Source of the DNA: Anodontia alba
Taxonomy: Eukaryota > Mollusca > Bivalvia > Lucinida > Lucinidae
Length of the DNA stretch: 64,000 nucleotides
Reading direction: 5' to 3'
NCBI GenBank assembly: GCA_964016985.1
Contig: OZ024828.1
Span: 3,683,701-3,747,700, forward strand
Part shown: positions 42,093-53,370 of the stretch, in pieces
How the letters are laid out: each line of letters starts with the position of its first letter
Numbering within the stretch: the first letter of the stretch is position 1
Made by a program: the position numbers and the translations under genes
Notes under the pieces: generated by a model
Database searches by the model: none
The model's input: the letters and a program-made list of their open reading frames with translations, nothing else
What the model was told of the DNA's origin: nothing

Positions 42093-42311
42093 TTCACGGT
42101 TACAAAGAATATGTTTTGGTTAAATACAAAATACTTTGAAGGCTTGCAATAAAAATATTTTTGATAAATTACTACACTTCAGAAATTCAACTGCAATGAC
42201 AAAACTTTTTGCAGGACTTGTAAAAGGCCAAATCTGACATAAAAAGTCTCTTTTGAAAAGAGATGTTTGTACATGTATTTACAAATGTATTATTTTGAAA
42301 AATCACTCTTA

Positions 42312-42525
42312 CTTTTACCCTTGTCATGCTAAATAAATCTAGAAGCCATACCCATTTCTAATTTTCAGCCAATCAGATTACTTGATCCAGATTTTTTATA
42401 TAAATTCACATACTTAATGGCAAACAGTGCAGATCCAGATCAGTTGGCTTCTTCAGAAGCCAACTGATCTGGATCTACACTGTTTGCAAAGAGGACATAC
42501 CCAGGTTCAGCAGGACTACGGTTAA
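42312..42525. mobile_element. Family A (piggyBac-type) MITE, uninterrupted
   Basis: Left end TTTACCCTTGTCATGCTAAA, right end TTCAGCAGGACTACGGTTAA. It contains CACATACTTAATGGCAAAC (about 42408-42426), which is the empty site for the Helitron-like insertion at 19403. Confidence 0.9.
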
Positions 42526-42689
42526 TACATGCATGTATTTAGTTCAAATGAACTCGCAGGCTTTTTACATCACAGTGCTTGATACTTAAGAATGTACGTT
42601 TTTAAAGGCAGAAAGTGGTTTATACTGTAAGTGCCCAGCCCACAAATGCCCTGATTAGACTGCATATATGCACAGCTGATCTGAACTTT

Positions 42690-42870
42690 CAAAATAAAAG
42701 CATTTCTTTTAGCCAAAAAGTACGGAAATTTATCTTTTTTCTCCATGAAAACATATGTTGTGTACTCATTAGAAGTGCCTCTGTTAGGCACTTCTAATGA
42801 GTACTACAACATATGTTTTTGTGGAAAAATAAAAGTATTTTATGGATCCCCCTTTTATCTGGAGCTATGC
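42690..42870. mobile_element. Family C hairpin MITE
   Basis: The arms around GTACTCATTAGAAGTGCCTC meet at TGTTAGGCACTTCTAATGAG. Confidence 0.8.
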
Positions 42871-43129
42871 AATGACATTTGGCATGGCCCAGATTGAATA
42901 TTATGTGAAATGTACTCTCACTATTGTATAGTCAGATATATGTATTTCAAGGAAAGCCAGTTTGTATGAAGTAGAATGATATATTTTCATGAATAATTAA
43001 GAAAAATACCAATGCTTTTTGCTTCAAATACCGGTTAGTATCTTGTCAAGCTTGCTTATTTGTACTTACCAAAGCAGGACATCTGTTAAAATACCAAATC
43101 ATGTAATTTATTGTTGGTTTTCTTTAATG

Positions 43130-43500
43130 CTTAGCATAATGGGTAAAGAATTCATCAGATGACATTTAGAAATATTTTTTCTAAGAAAATAGGTTTTGAC
43201 ATTCCATGTAAATTATCTCCTGAGGAGAAATTTCATTTTGAATGAAATATTAAAAAGTCTATTTTCTGGGAAAAATATGAAAAATATCAATGTATTATCT
43301 GCTGTATCTGCCCAGAGACTACTCATTTGAAGCACCTTGGCATGTTGATTCTAATGAGTACACATCACATATTCTCATGAAGAAATGGTAAGAATATCAA
43401 TATTTGGTTTGAAAATTAGGACTTGGTATTTCACGTGAATTGTCTGCTAGGTGCTTGGCAGAAAATTCACATGAAATGCCAAGCTTTCTCTGGAGCTATG
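43130..43500. mobile_element. Family D MITE plus degenerate family C and B-like arms
   Basis: 43130-43320 has GCTTAGCATAATGGGTAAAG and a family D hairpin. 43320-43500 has GATTCTAATGAGTACACATC and the TTCACGTGAATTGTCTGCTA arm pair. Confidence 0.65.
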
Positions 43501-43598
43501 GTATGCTTTATACAAGAAAAAAAGAACATTCTTTTTTCCTCAGTCGTTTTCCATTTTATCTAAAGCTATATATGCTCCTTTCAAGCTAAAGGGTATTT

Positions 43599-43751
43599 TT
43601 GAGGCATATGTCTCAGATCAGCCTGCACAGCTGTAGACTGATTTGTTTCCTAGTTACTGTGGCAGTACTGGAAGAAGTTGCATGGCATTTGCAGATATGC
43701 AATAGCTGTTTTTATCAGATGAGTGAATCATGGCCCATGGGCCTCTCATTT
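43599..43751 (+). mobile_element. Relic 3' end of an AGCTCACC-family element
   Basis: GGAAGAAGTTGCATGGCATT, CAGATATGCAATAGC, then ATCAGATGAGTGA and GGCCCATGGGCCTCTCATTT match the 3' ends of copies 2 and 4 with many changes. The hairpin stem GGCCC/GGGCC is kept. Confidence 0.75.
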
Positions 43752-45795
43752 TTATCGCACCTGCTTGTAGCAGGGTGCGATATAGGCGTCTGATTTTCTG
43801 TCCGTCCGTCCGTCCGTCCGTCCGTCAGTCCGTCCGTCCGTCTATCAACATTTATGTCGACGTTCGACATTTATGTCAAAGTTAGTATTTTAATCAACTA
43901 CAAGACTAAACAACCATCAAAACTTGCATGAAACATCTCCCTGACCTCCTGACTTTGCAACATAGGCGTCTGCTTTTCCGTATGTCTGTCCATTCGTCCG
44001 TCCATCTGTCAACATTTATGTCGAAGTTCGACATTTATGTCAAAGTTAGTATTTTAATCAACTACAAGACTAAACAACCATCAAACCTTGCATGAAACAT
44101 CTCCCTGACCTCCCGACTTTGCGACACAGGTGCCCACTTTTCCATTCGTCTGTCTGTTTGTCCGTCCGTCTGTCTGTCTCTTAACAGTTCTGTTATGTCG
44201 AAGTTCGACATTTATGTCAAAGTTAGTATTCTAATCAACTGCAAGACTAAACAACCATCAAACCTTGTATGAAATATCTCCCTGACCTCATGACTTTGCG
44301 ACATAGGTGCCCGCTTTTCCATTTGTCTGTCCGTTCGTTCGTCCGTCTGTCTCTTAACAGTTCTGTTATGTCGAAGTTCGACATTTACGTCAAAGTTAGT
44401 ATTCTAATCAACTACAGTTCTACAACAACCATCATTCCTTGCATGACACATCTCCCTGACCTCCTGACTTGGCAGATATGTTGACCCAGTGATCTTGACC
44501 TATATTTTGCGCTCCATTGACTTTGATACAATTTACGTTGACATTCCAGATCTTCTCAACTATAAGGCATACAACTACCAAACCTTGCATAGTGCTTCTT
44601 CTAGATGTACAGACTTGGCAGGTACCTTGACCTGGTGACCTTGACCTATATTTTGCGCTCCAGTGACTTTGACATATTTTGCGTCGACGTTCGATATCTC
44701 CTCAACTATAAGGCCTACAACCATCAAACCTTGCAAAGTGCTTCTCCTCAATGTACTGACTTAGCAGATACCTTGACCTGGTGACCTTGACCTATATTTT
44801 GGCTGCAGTGACTTTGACATAATTTACATCAACGTTCCAGATCTCTTCAGGTATAAGACCTCTAGCCACCAAACCTTGCATAGTGCTTCTCCTATATGTA
44901 CTGACTTGGCAGGTATCTTGACCCGGTGACCTTGACCTATATTTTGAGCTCCAGTGCCTTTTACACATTTTACGTCAACGTTCAATATCTCCTCAACTAT
45001 AAGGCCTACAACCATCAAACCTTGCATAGTGCTTCTCCTCAAAGTACGGACTCTGCAGGTACCTTGACTGGGTGACCTTGACCTATATTTCATGCTCCAT
45101 TGACTTTTACACCTTTTAGGTCACCCTTCCATATGTCCTCAACTGTAAGGCCTTCAACCACCAAACCTTATATAGCACTTCTTCTCGATGTACTGACTCG
45201 ACAGGTACCTTGACCTGGTGACCTTGACCTATATTGTGCACTCCAGTGACTTTGACACATTTTATATTGATGTTCGGTATCTCCTCAAATATAAGACCTA
45301 CAACCACTAAACCTTGCATAGTGCTTCATCTCATTGCCCTGGCTTGGCAGGTACCTTGACCCAGTGACCTTGACCTATATTTGACACATTTTACGTTGAT
45401 GTTTGATAACTCCTCAACTATAAGGCCTACAACCACCATACCTTGCATTGTGCTTCTCCTTGATGTACTGAATTAGCAGTACCTTGACCCGTGACCTTGA
45501 CCTATATTTCATGCTCCAGTGACTTTTACACATTTTACGTCAACGTTCCATTATCATTGGGCTGTATGATACGAAAAGTCAGTGCTGAAGATATAGCCAT
45601 TAGAGGGAATGGGACTGGCCTGGAATATATGTGCCCCACTAGGCTCTTTGTCTACATTTTTTTCAACCCAGTTTTCCAAGTAAGCACTGCTAAGAATGAA
45701 ATAAACTTATTTAATAACCACATTCTGATTGAGGCTTCTGTGACTTTTGCGCCAGCAGGTGTGATGACGCCTTCCGCGGAATTCTTGTTTAAATC
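43752..45795 (+). mobile_element. ATCGCACC-family hairpin-capped minisatellite element, copy 1
   Basis: The 28-bp 5' hairpin (43754-43781) is ATCGCACCTGCT, TGT, AGCAGGGTGCGAT. A GTCCGTCCGTCCGTCC tract follows, then ~155-bp units with GTCGAAGTTCGACATTTATG. After that come ~146-bp units in which GTGACCTTGACCTATAT recurs at about 44635, 44780, 44926, 45074 and 45219. It ends after GTGCCCCACTAGGCTCTTTG plus ~130 bp shared with the second copy. It encodes no protein. Confidence 0.85.
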
Positions 45796-45799
45796 CTGA

Positions 45800-46340
45800 A
45801 GAATGGATTTTTTTTTTACTTCTCCAGGAAATCATAAGTTGTGGATACTCATTAGAAGCTCTTCACAATTTATGTTTTCATGGAGAAATAAGAAAAAATA
45901 TTTACCAGGATATCATAATAACCCTAAGTATTGGGACAGATAGGCCTTTGTAAACAGTGTAGACCCAGATCAGAGGCTGCAGAATGCAGTGTCTAATCAG
46001 GGTCTACACAGTTTATCATTCATCCAGCACTATTTCAGAAACAGTGCATAGTAAAATAGGCATTTTCAAAGTTTAGGACAAGTATGGTAAGGAGTTCAGG
46101 TGTCCGAATAATTAGAGGAAATATGGTACTCTTATCAGGAGCTTTGATAGGCCATATGTATGCACCTTGTCAAGGTGAACCATTAAAGTGCTAATCTCAA
46201 CTGCAGCAGACGACATTTTTTTTCAGTTTTTGATTTTTTTTTTTTTCACATGAAATGCCATGTCTTATTTTCTCTGAAAATTAAATATTAAAAAATCAAA
46301 ACTCATCTGCTGCAATTTTGCGTAACACTCTATGGGTTAA
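45800..46340. mobile_element. Families C, F and B MITEs in a row
   Basis: 45800-45905 is a shortened family C copy. 45919-46130 is family F (AACCCTAAGTATTGGGAC to GTCCGAATAATTAGAGG). 46183-46340 is family B (AACCATTAAAGTGCTAATC to CACTCTATGGGTTAA). Confidence 0.75.
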
Positions 46341-46915
46341 AAATGTAACTGAAGTAAGAAAAGGAAGATATTCATTTTATGCTGAAATATCTTTTATGTG
46401 TATGATAAATTTCTGCATATACCTGTACAGATATTATACATTATAGCACACTTAAAAAGTGTTAATTTATTATATGTTTGGAAAACATCATTTGTCATAT
46501 AAATATTTCATCTTTACCTTACGACTACATGTACTTATTCATTATTCTTATCTTTTTTTCTTAGCTTTAAATATCAATGGTCATCCAGATAAATATGTTT
46601 TCTTTTTTTCAAATGGGCTTCTGTTAAAGAAAAGATTTTGCTCTTAAGCAATAGACCCTTTTGAGAAGAGATGCCAGTGAAGGTTCTGATGAAATAGTCA
46701 CTTTGAAAAAAGACCTTCAACTTCCAGCTCAGAGAGCATCCCTCCTCTTTCACCTTTTTGCACTTATTTGTGTTTAATTTGCCCACAGTCCATTTCACTC
46801 TAATTTGGATGAGTTTTATTTTGGTTTTGAGATAATACTTATAGTAAAATGGCTAACCTCTTTCTTGAGTGGTTGTGACATGTTCATATTCACTTCATAT
46901 GGGCCTTCTTGGTTA
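46341..46915. other. Interval without recognised features
   Basis: AT-rich, with no arrays, no clear MITE ends and no protein motifs in short open frames. Confidence 0.4.
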
Positions 46916-47110
46916 AAGCATTATGAGCTTGACCCTTTCATCCCTGAATTCCTGAAATGGCCTCTTCCAGCCTTGTGTTTGGACATGTCCACTGATGCAA
47001 ATAGGGTATTTCAGTCTAAAATCCAAAACAGAATGGCAAACAGTGTAGATCCTGATGAGATGGCTCTTAATGATCCATCTCATCAGGATCTACACTGTTT
47101 GCACAGGTAC
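46916..47110. mobile_element. MITE with the shared hairpin
   Basis: GGCAAACAGTGTAGATCCTG pairs with CAGGATCTACACTGTTTGC. The inner core is GATGGCTCTTAATGATCCATC. The outer left end (GACCCTTTCATCCC) differs from families A, B, E, F and H. Confidence 0.7.
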
Positions 47111-47477
47111 CATAAAAAATTCTAATTATCGGGTGGGTGTTTATTAGAATCATTATCTTTCATAAAGAGGGAAATGGGTGTTTATTAGAGACTACAGTGT
47201 TTAAGAACTAGGAAAAACTTCTAAATAATCAAGTTTTCCTCCTGATGACAGCCATTTTGGATATCGAAAACAGAAGTTTAGACTAGTGTTACAACGGATG
47301 TGTTAAGTATAGACTAGAATTACAAAAGATGTGTTAGCCTTCATAGGGGAATCGTAGTACTTGCGGGAGGACTAGAAATCCCTATTCATATCTTTTATTT
47401 GGACCAAGAGAGAAAAAGTAACTTGTTTGCTTGATTATTAAACCGTAGTTTCGGAAACTAACTGCAGGTAGTAGCAA

Positions 47478-47513
<36 letters not shown>

Positions 47514-47690
47514 ACTGGTGGTGTTTATTAGAGGCTGTTAATTCCTAGAAAGTTGTTAAAAAAAATCAGCAATTTTCAGGCCAGGGTTTGGGGGATGGGC
47601 ATTTATTATAGCATGGATATTTGTTAGAATTTTTATGGTGTCTGTTGTGGTCTGCAAGGCTAAAAGGATCAACAAAGTTTTTAAAACTTA
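47111..47690. repeat. Low-complexity interval
   Basis: GGTGGGTGTTTATTAGA and GGCATTTATTATAGC recur around a T-run at 47484-47511. Nothing coding is seen. Confidence 0.5.
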
Positions 47691-47870
47691 GCACTCTGGA
47701 TAAAAATTTAAAGACAGCCTTTTTTTTCTTCAGAAAATAGGGCTTGACATTTTATGAATATTGTCTCTTTTGGAGATGATTTGCATGAAATAGATAATTC
47801 TGAGAAAAAATAGGAAAATTTTCATTGTTGTGTTGCTTGATGAATTTGCTTAAAGAATGCTAACAGTTTA
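47690..47870. mobile_element. Family D MITE, diverged
   Basis: TTAGCACTCTGGATAAAAAT, ATAGGGCTTGACATTTTATG, then GAGATGATTTGCATGAAAT. Confidence 0.65.
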
Positions 47871-48429
47871 TCTGAGATTTACCTCTAATATTGCGCTAAA
47901 ATATTTTAGTACATTGGTATTCTTATTATATCATATCTCTTGCAAAACATAAGCACCTTAAAATAATAATAACAATAAAATTATTAATAAAAAAACCAAG
48001 TACATCGATATTTTGATTAAAAAATATCTGTGACAGGACGACAGGATGTTTCAAATTTGTGATGTACAATATTAAACAGTATTTTAACGACTTTGTTAGA
48101 CCAAAAACTCTTTATTCAAGTGGGTCCTGCTGTATTTTGATGTCATTTTCAGCAAATTTCAATGCAATTTAAAAATCATGGATTGTGTCACATATACTAT
48201 ATACATGTCATGTATTTACTATTTATAGATATATCTGTATATAACAGGAGAATCCTAAACAATTTCTCACTTGTCATTGTTAGCCTGGATACTCTTAAAT
48301 CAATTGTTTATAAGCAAAAGGGAATTTTTTGCCAAGGGGGACAGTTTTTATGACTTCCTGTTTGCTTTTCTGCAGGCCTCCCAAAGAATATACTGAAAAT
48401 TACCACCATTTGTCACTTTTCTGCACAAG

Positions 48430-48720
48430 GTGTACATTTTTGTTTGGGTAAATGTCTTTTTTTTATATATACAACCTGCACACTTTTTTTAGATAAAAAA
48501 TTAATGATGTAGAAAAATGACTATTTATCCAAACAAAAATGTATGTATAAAATAAATCGTTTTTCTATATAATCTTAAGTTTTTTGTCTTGGATAAAAAA
48601 ATGTTGTATATAGAAAAATGACCAAAAATGGATTACATAGATAAAAAACAACACCATAAATGGTCTTTTTTCTATATAATCAACATATTTTTGTTTTGAA
48701 TACAACAATTTTGGGGTCTA
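48430..48720. repeat. AT-rich inverted and tandem repeat cluster
   Basis: AAAAATGACC, ATCCAAACAAAAATG and TTTTTCTATATAATC recur in both orientations, forming imperfect palindromes. No termini or target duplication are resolved. The preceding 47871-48430 holds nothing recognised. Confidence 0.6.
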
Positions 48721-48771
48721 CCTTTAAACTGCGTTATTTTCAGAACCATGTTATAATAAGATTCATGCATT

Positions 48772-48943
48772 TTAGCCCTAGTCCTGCTGATCCCGGATAT
48801 ACCCTGCCTTTGCAAACAGTGTAGATATGCACTGTTTACCATAAAGTGTGTGAATTTATATCAACACTCTGGATCAAATAATCTGATTGGCTGAAAGTTA
48901 GAAGTTGGCGAGGAATCTTAATTTATTCAGCAGGACAAGGTTT
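48772..48943. mobile_element. Family A MITE with a collapsed hairpin
   Basis: Left TAGTCCTGCTGATCCCGG and right TTCAGCAGGACAAGG. Only GCAAACAGTGTAGATATGCA remains of the hairpin, so most of both arms has been deleted. Confidence 0.75.
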
Positions 48944-49160
48944 AGGTTTGTGGGCTGCAGTGGCACGAACCAGACATCTTATGAGAAAGCTGATCTGGGT
49001 TGTCACTGTATCTTGGAAGACAGACTTTCTTATAAGAGAATAATGAAGCTTTTTATTATTAATTCCTCAAATAATTTTTCTCATACTTGCCGTTGTCAGC
49101 TCAGCTTGCATCACGTAAATTTATTTAATTATTGTGTTGCCTATAAAATGTAACCCTCTT

Positions 49161-49590
49161 TTAAACGTAACATTTTTTTTTTTTTTTTTCATATTTTTCA
49201 TGCATGATGTTATACAATGCAAAGAAAGTGAAACCTTGGTGAACACTGACCATAACCTCAAACTCTTCACTGTATGCCTCATCAACACGGACACAGCTTC
49301 GCACATTGGCATACATCCCCTGCACCATTTGCACAATCCACTCCTCCACCCCAAGTTTTCTCAGCACCTCTGATGGCCCCTGTGCTTTGCCCACCTTCAT
49401 CGGAGAGCCTTTTTAATCATATCAGTGGTGATTGGGATGGGTGGGCCTTCCACTGGTAGTTCGTCAGACAGGTGGTCTGGGTTCCAGTCAAACTCAACGT
49501 TGAGAAGCCGTTGATGGTGCTCTAACCAGGCCTTCTGCTTTGAGTCTACGCTTATTGACATCTCCCCTGCATCATTCTTCACCATTTTGT
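49161..49590 (-). pseudogene. Non-LTR retrotransposon reverse-transcriptase fragment
   Basis: On the minus strand, 49397-49585 reads NDAGEMSISVDSKQKAWLEH and PPIPITTDM, typical of the endonuclease-RT linker of a common animal LINE group. It continues at 49161-49400 with KVGKAQGPSEV, then LRKLGVEEWIVQMVQGMYAN and VHQG from the RT core. The join between PSE and LRKLG skips most of the N-terminal RT motifs while keeping the frame, so a large internal deletion is likely. Both ends are truncated. It is inactive. Confidence 0.8.
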
Positions 49591-49760
49591 TACCAACAAC
49601 TGCTGAATTTTTTACCCAGCATGCAGAGCATTAAAGTTGAGTTTTTATTTTGAAGTGAAGGTTGTTTTTTTTTCATTCAGATTTTAGAATGTTTACCAAA
49701 GTATGTTATCAAAGTATCCTCATTGCTGGAAATTATTGAAGTGAAATTGACATAGTAATA

Positions 49761-49957
49761 TTAACCCTTAAAGCACCAAGCAAAATTTGTTGCAGACAGT
49801 ATTCTTAAAAAATGTTTTTTTAATTGTTTTTCAGAGAAAAAAAAAGTATTGTCATTTCATGTGAATTGTCAGAAGATTCACATGAAATGTCAAGACTTGT
49901 TTTCTCTGTAAAAAACAATGTTATCTGCTGCAGTTGTGATTGGCATATTAGGGGTTA
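49761..49957. mobile_element. Family B MITE
   Basis: TTAACCCTTAAAGCACCAAG to GGCATATTAGGGGTTA, with the arm pair CATTTCATGTGAATTGTC and its complement. Confidence 0.85.
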
Positions 49958-50234
49958 TCAAAGTTTTGTTAGGGGTAGAAGAAAGCATCAAATGAGTAAA
50001 AATGAAACAAAATTAACTCAGATCCCTAGATTTTACGAGAGAGACAACTTTTGTGACTTCCTGTTTGCATTCACTTCTTGTTTGCATATCAGATCCAGTT
50101 TGAAAAAAGGGTCTGTTCTAACAGGGAAGAAGTTTTGCTCCCAAGAGTAGACCATCACAAAAACATACCTATATAATTTTGACCCCCTAAAACCCACTTT
50201 TATATGGTAAAACTGGGGTTTACAGGGGTATACA

Positions 50235-50645
50235 TTATTTTCTTATTTCTGCTAAAAACATAGATTGTGGCTGCTCATTAGAACTGCCTCGCCGAGGTGG
50301 TTCTGAAGAGTACCCACAATCTATATTTTGAACAGAAATATGAAACATCAGAATTTTTTATCTGAAAATTTTCATTTTTTGGTGGTGAAATTTTCAATAT
50401 ATTTGAATAGGCGTGTTTTCATAATGCCTCTTTTCAGAAGGGAGACAAAAAAAGAGTTGTCTCCCTTGAAAGTGTATCCATTCACTTTTAGCAATCTGTG
50501 TTGATTCCAAGTACGGTAAATGTCCTAAAATTTTGAACATCAAAGTTTCTGACAAAATGTCATATGCAAACAGTGCAGACCCAGATCAGACTGCTCCTCC
50601 AAGGAGCAGTCTGATCAGGGTCTACACTGTTTGCCATCCCTCTAA
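50235..50645. mobile_element. Family C MITE and a separate shared-hairpin MITE
   Basis: 50235-50345 is a family C copy (GGCTGCTCATTAGAACTGCC). 50568-50635 is the hairpin GCAAACAGTGCAGACCCAGA with the arm core GACTGCTCC/GGAGCAGTC. The ends of the second element are not resolved. Confidence 0.65.
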
Positions 50646-51079
50646 GTATTTTAAAAACAACTGCATAAAAAGCCAAATTTAAGCCAAAAAACTGGAATAA
50701 AGTGTTCGAAATTTTAGGATGTTTACCGTAAACTGCAGTGTATCAGAGAACTCAGGTGCATTTCCATTCTACCAATGGCTTAAAATGACCAAAATCCTGT
50801 TGATGGAAGGGCTACTTATTGAAATATCTCCTTTTCCATTTATGACACGGAGACCTTTGCAGCAATCCAGGATTTGGGTACTGTAAATATTCTTCAAACT
50901 GAGACTGTAAAATAGATGAATGCGAGATTGCAAGTTGTAAAATTACCAACTCAAAAGTAATCATTTTTGAAAAGGAAGGTAATTAAATAACTTCCTTTTG
51001 CAGAATTAGTTGCTTTTATTTCCGAGATATTTAACTCCTGATTATGAATGTCAATGCCTTTAGTTTGTTTAACATTTAG

Positions 51080-51760
51080 CACTTAGCAGAGCATATTCAG
51101 CAGACAAGATTATTTTTCTTATTTTTTCACAGAAATTATGGTTCGACATTTAAAACAAATTGTCTCCTAAAGAGACACTGTATGAAATGCCAAACCCCAT
51201 TTTCTTGGAAAAAGTTGAGAACAGTATTTCAAAATGTCATCAGCTGAAATTTTTACCCAGCATGCTAAGCATGAAGGTACATGCCAAGACCAGCCTGGTC
51301 ATATGTGCAGTCAGTTCAGAACATGCATACTTCTCTCTCTGAAATCTATAAGGTGTCAGTATTGTCTTGATGAGCTGTGCATGCTTTGACTAGACTGCAT
51401 GTGAGTAGTCTGGTCTGAATCAACACACTTCACACAGCCTGAAAACGTTTTTGTTATGGTACAGTATATTTTATTACAGGTCATTTACATAATTCCAGAT
51501 AATTTCAGATTAGGATAACTTAATTCATTACCCTACTTGTCTTAAAGTCAGGACGCCTCAATTCCCTATTTAATTGTCCTAAAGTTTTAAAAATTCCTGA
51601 CACCTGCGCTTACCTGTACTTGTTGATGCATCTAAAAACTGCTGAATGTGCGGCAGACATTATAGACCTGGATCAGATGCTGCAGAGTGCAGCATTTGCT
51701 CGGGGTCTACACTATTTGCTAAGGCCTTTCTGTCTTAATACTTAGGGTAAATATGGTAGG
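51080..51760. mobile_element. Family D MITE, unassigned stretch, family F MITE
   Basis: 51080-51270 is family D (AGCACTTAGCAGAGCATATT to TTTTTACCCAGCATGCTAAG). 51271-51520 holds nothing recognised. 51520-51760 is a diverged family F copy ending ACTTAGGGTAAATATGGTA. Confidence 0.65.
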
Positions 51761-51890
51761 TTTTGTTATTTCAACACCAAATATACATTTTGAGTACTCA
51801 TTAGAATTGTCATGGTGAAGTTACTGTAATGAGTATCACAGTTTGTGGTGTGGTGATTTGGATGAGGACACACAATGTATATATTGGTTC

Positions 51891-51962
51891 AAAAACATTG
51901 GAAGAAAAAGTCTGAATACTCAATTATAATTGAGTATTCAGACTTTTTCTTCCATTGTTTTT
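51891..51962. repeat. Nearly perfect 72-bp palindrome
   Basis: The arms run from AAAAACATTGGAAGAAAAAG to its complement, centred at 51926/51927 in CAATTATAATTG. Only one internal position fails to pair. It is a strong cruciform candidate and is not part of any of the named families. Confidence 0.9.
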
Positions 51963-51981
51963 GACGCTGGATTGTATGCCA

Positions 51982-52404
51982 GGGCTCAGTTGTTCAAAAC
52001 TAACGATGTCGTTAGTTAACGATTCGTTAAAATTTCCATCGAGTGATATGCAAATATGCTCAAATTTTTTGCTGAAAAAATGTGAGTAGCTTGCAAAATC
52101 TACTCACATTTTTTTCAGCAAAAATATCAGAATTTTGTATATTGAATCTGCTAAAACAGTTAACAAAATGACCCTTAATGAGCTCGTTAAGCTAACGATG
52201 CTTTGAACAACCGGGCCCTGTTCGTTAATGTATCGTTAAAACTTTTGTCATTAAATATGACATATAAGCTAATATTTTGCTGAAAAAAAATGTTAGTAGC
52301 TTTTGCAGTTTACATTTTTTTCAGCAAAAATACCTGTGAATTAGATATACCTACTAGAACAGTTAACATTTTGACCACTAACAATGATTTGAACAACTGG
52401 GCCC
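51982..52404. mobile_element. Two overlapping family G MITEs
   Basis: The ends are GGGCTCAGTTGTTCAAA and TTTGAACAACCGGGCCC for the first (to ~52218), then GGGCCC to GAACAACTGGGCCC for the second. The inner hairpins pair TTTTTTGCTGAAAAAA with its complement. Subterminal AACGATGTCGTTAG palindromes are present. Confidence 0.8.
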
Positions 52405-52559
52405 ACTTAATAATTCAGTATACATTTTGTTCTTGTGAATTTCATAAATAATAATATAAAAGTGTTATCAGTCCAAATAAATGGCATATTTTGTAAACAG
52501 TTGCTAAGACTTTCTATTTTCATGTGCTACCCCAATCTCTAATAAAAATAACATCTAAA

Positions 52560-52890
52560 TTTGTCTAGTTGTTTTCTAACACCTTACTTACAATTTTTGT
52601 TACCTATACTTACATCTCTGACAGCTGTACTTACACATATAATACCTGTAATTACACCTCTGACATCTATACTAACACCTTTGGAGTCTGTACCTATACC
52701 TTTGTTTCCTGTACTTACTTCTCTGACACCTGTATGTACACCGCTGATACCTGTACGTACACCTGTGACACCTGTACTTATAGCTATGACACATATACTG
52801 ACAGCTGCATTTACACCTCTGATCCATATACTGACACTTGCTCTTACACCTCTGACACCTGTACTTTCACCTCTGATACATATACTTACA
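52560..52890. repeat. 21-bp minisatellite, first block
   Basis: Units resemble ACTTACACCTCTGACACCTGT. Because 21 is a multiple of 3, several frames stay open (for example a 7-residue TPLTPVL repeat), but I do not call a gene. Confidence 0.85.
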
Positions 52891-52894
52891 AAAA

Positions 52895-53370
52895 AAGATG
52901 AGAGTAAAGTCCAGGAAGTGCCACAATCACAAACCGCAGCCCTTCCCAGACACCAAGAGGAAGAGGAAACCAACAAATCCAAACAAGCAGAAATCAAACA
53001 AACGTACGAAAAGTACTAAGATTAGCTCTCTCTTCCCCAAGCGAGGTAATCGCAATGCTAAAGGGACTGAAAAACACAAGAACAAAATGACATAAGACAT
53101 AAAACAAATTGCCCTGTAGAATAAACCACAAAGCAACAAAGTGTAAGACTAACACCGGGACCACCGCTTTAGAACGGTCAGTAGAGTAAACCACCGGGGG
53201 TGGAGGTTAAAGCACTTTACAGCTAGCCAACTTCACCCTGGGTCCCGGTGCTACTCTTAATACAGAAATACATAAAAATTTGGTTTGCATAAAGGCTCCC
53301 AACTCAGTCAATGCATCAAAGCGAAAACATAAAAATCAAATTAATCATTATGATAAAGAAAAACTCCTGT
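52895..53370. other. Non-minisatellite insert between minisatellite blocks
   Basis: Different in composition from the array on either side. A 9-bp inverted repeat, ACCGGGACC at 53153 and GGTCCCGGT at about 53241, bounds ~97 bp. The segment could be an inserted repeat; no domain was recognised. Confidence 0.5.

Noticed and set aside
46805..47125. 106-codon frame as a gene
   Set aside because: Its second half is the translated shared hairpin module, the same peptide that appears at other MITE copies.
52561..53019. 152-codon frame spanning the minisatellite and the following segment
   Set aside because: Most of it is the 21-bp repeat in an open register. The non-repeat part shows no domain and could be chance.
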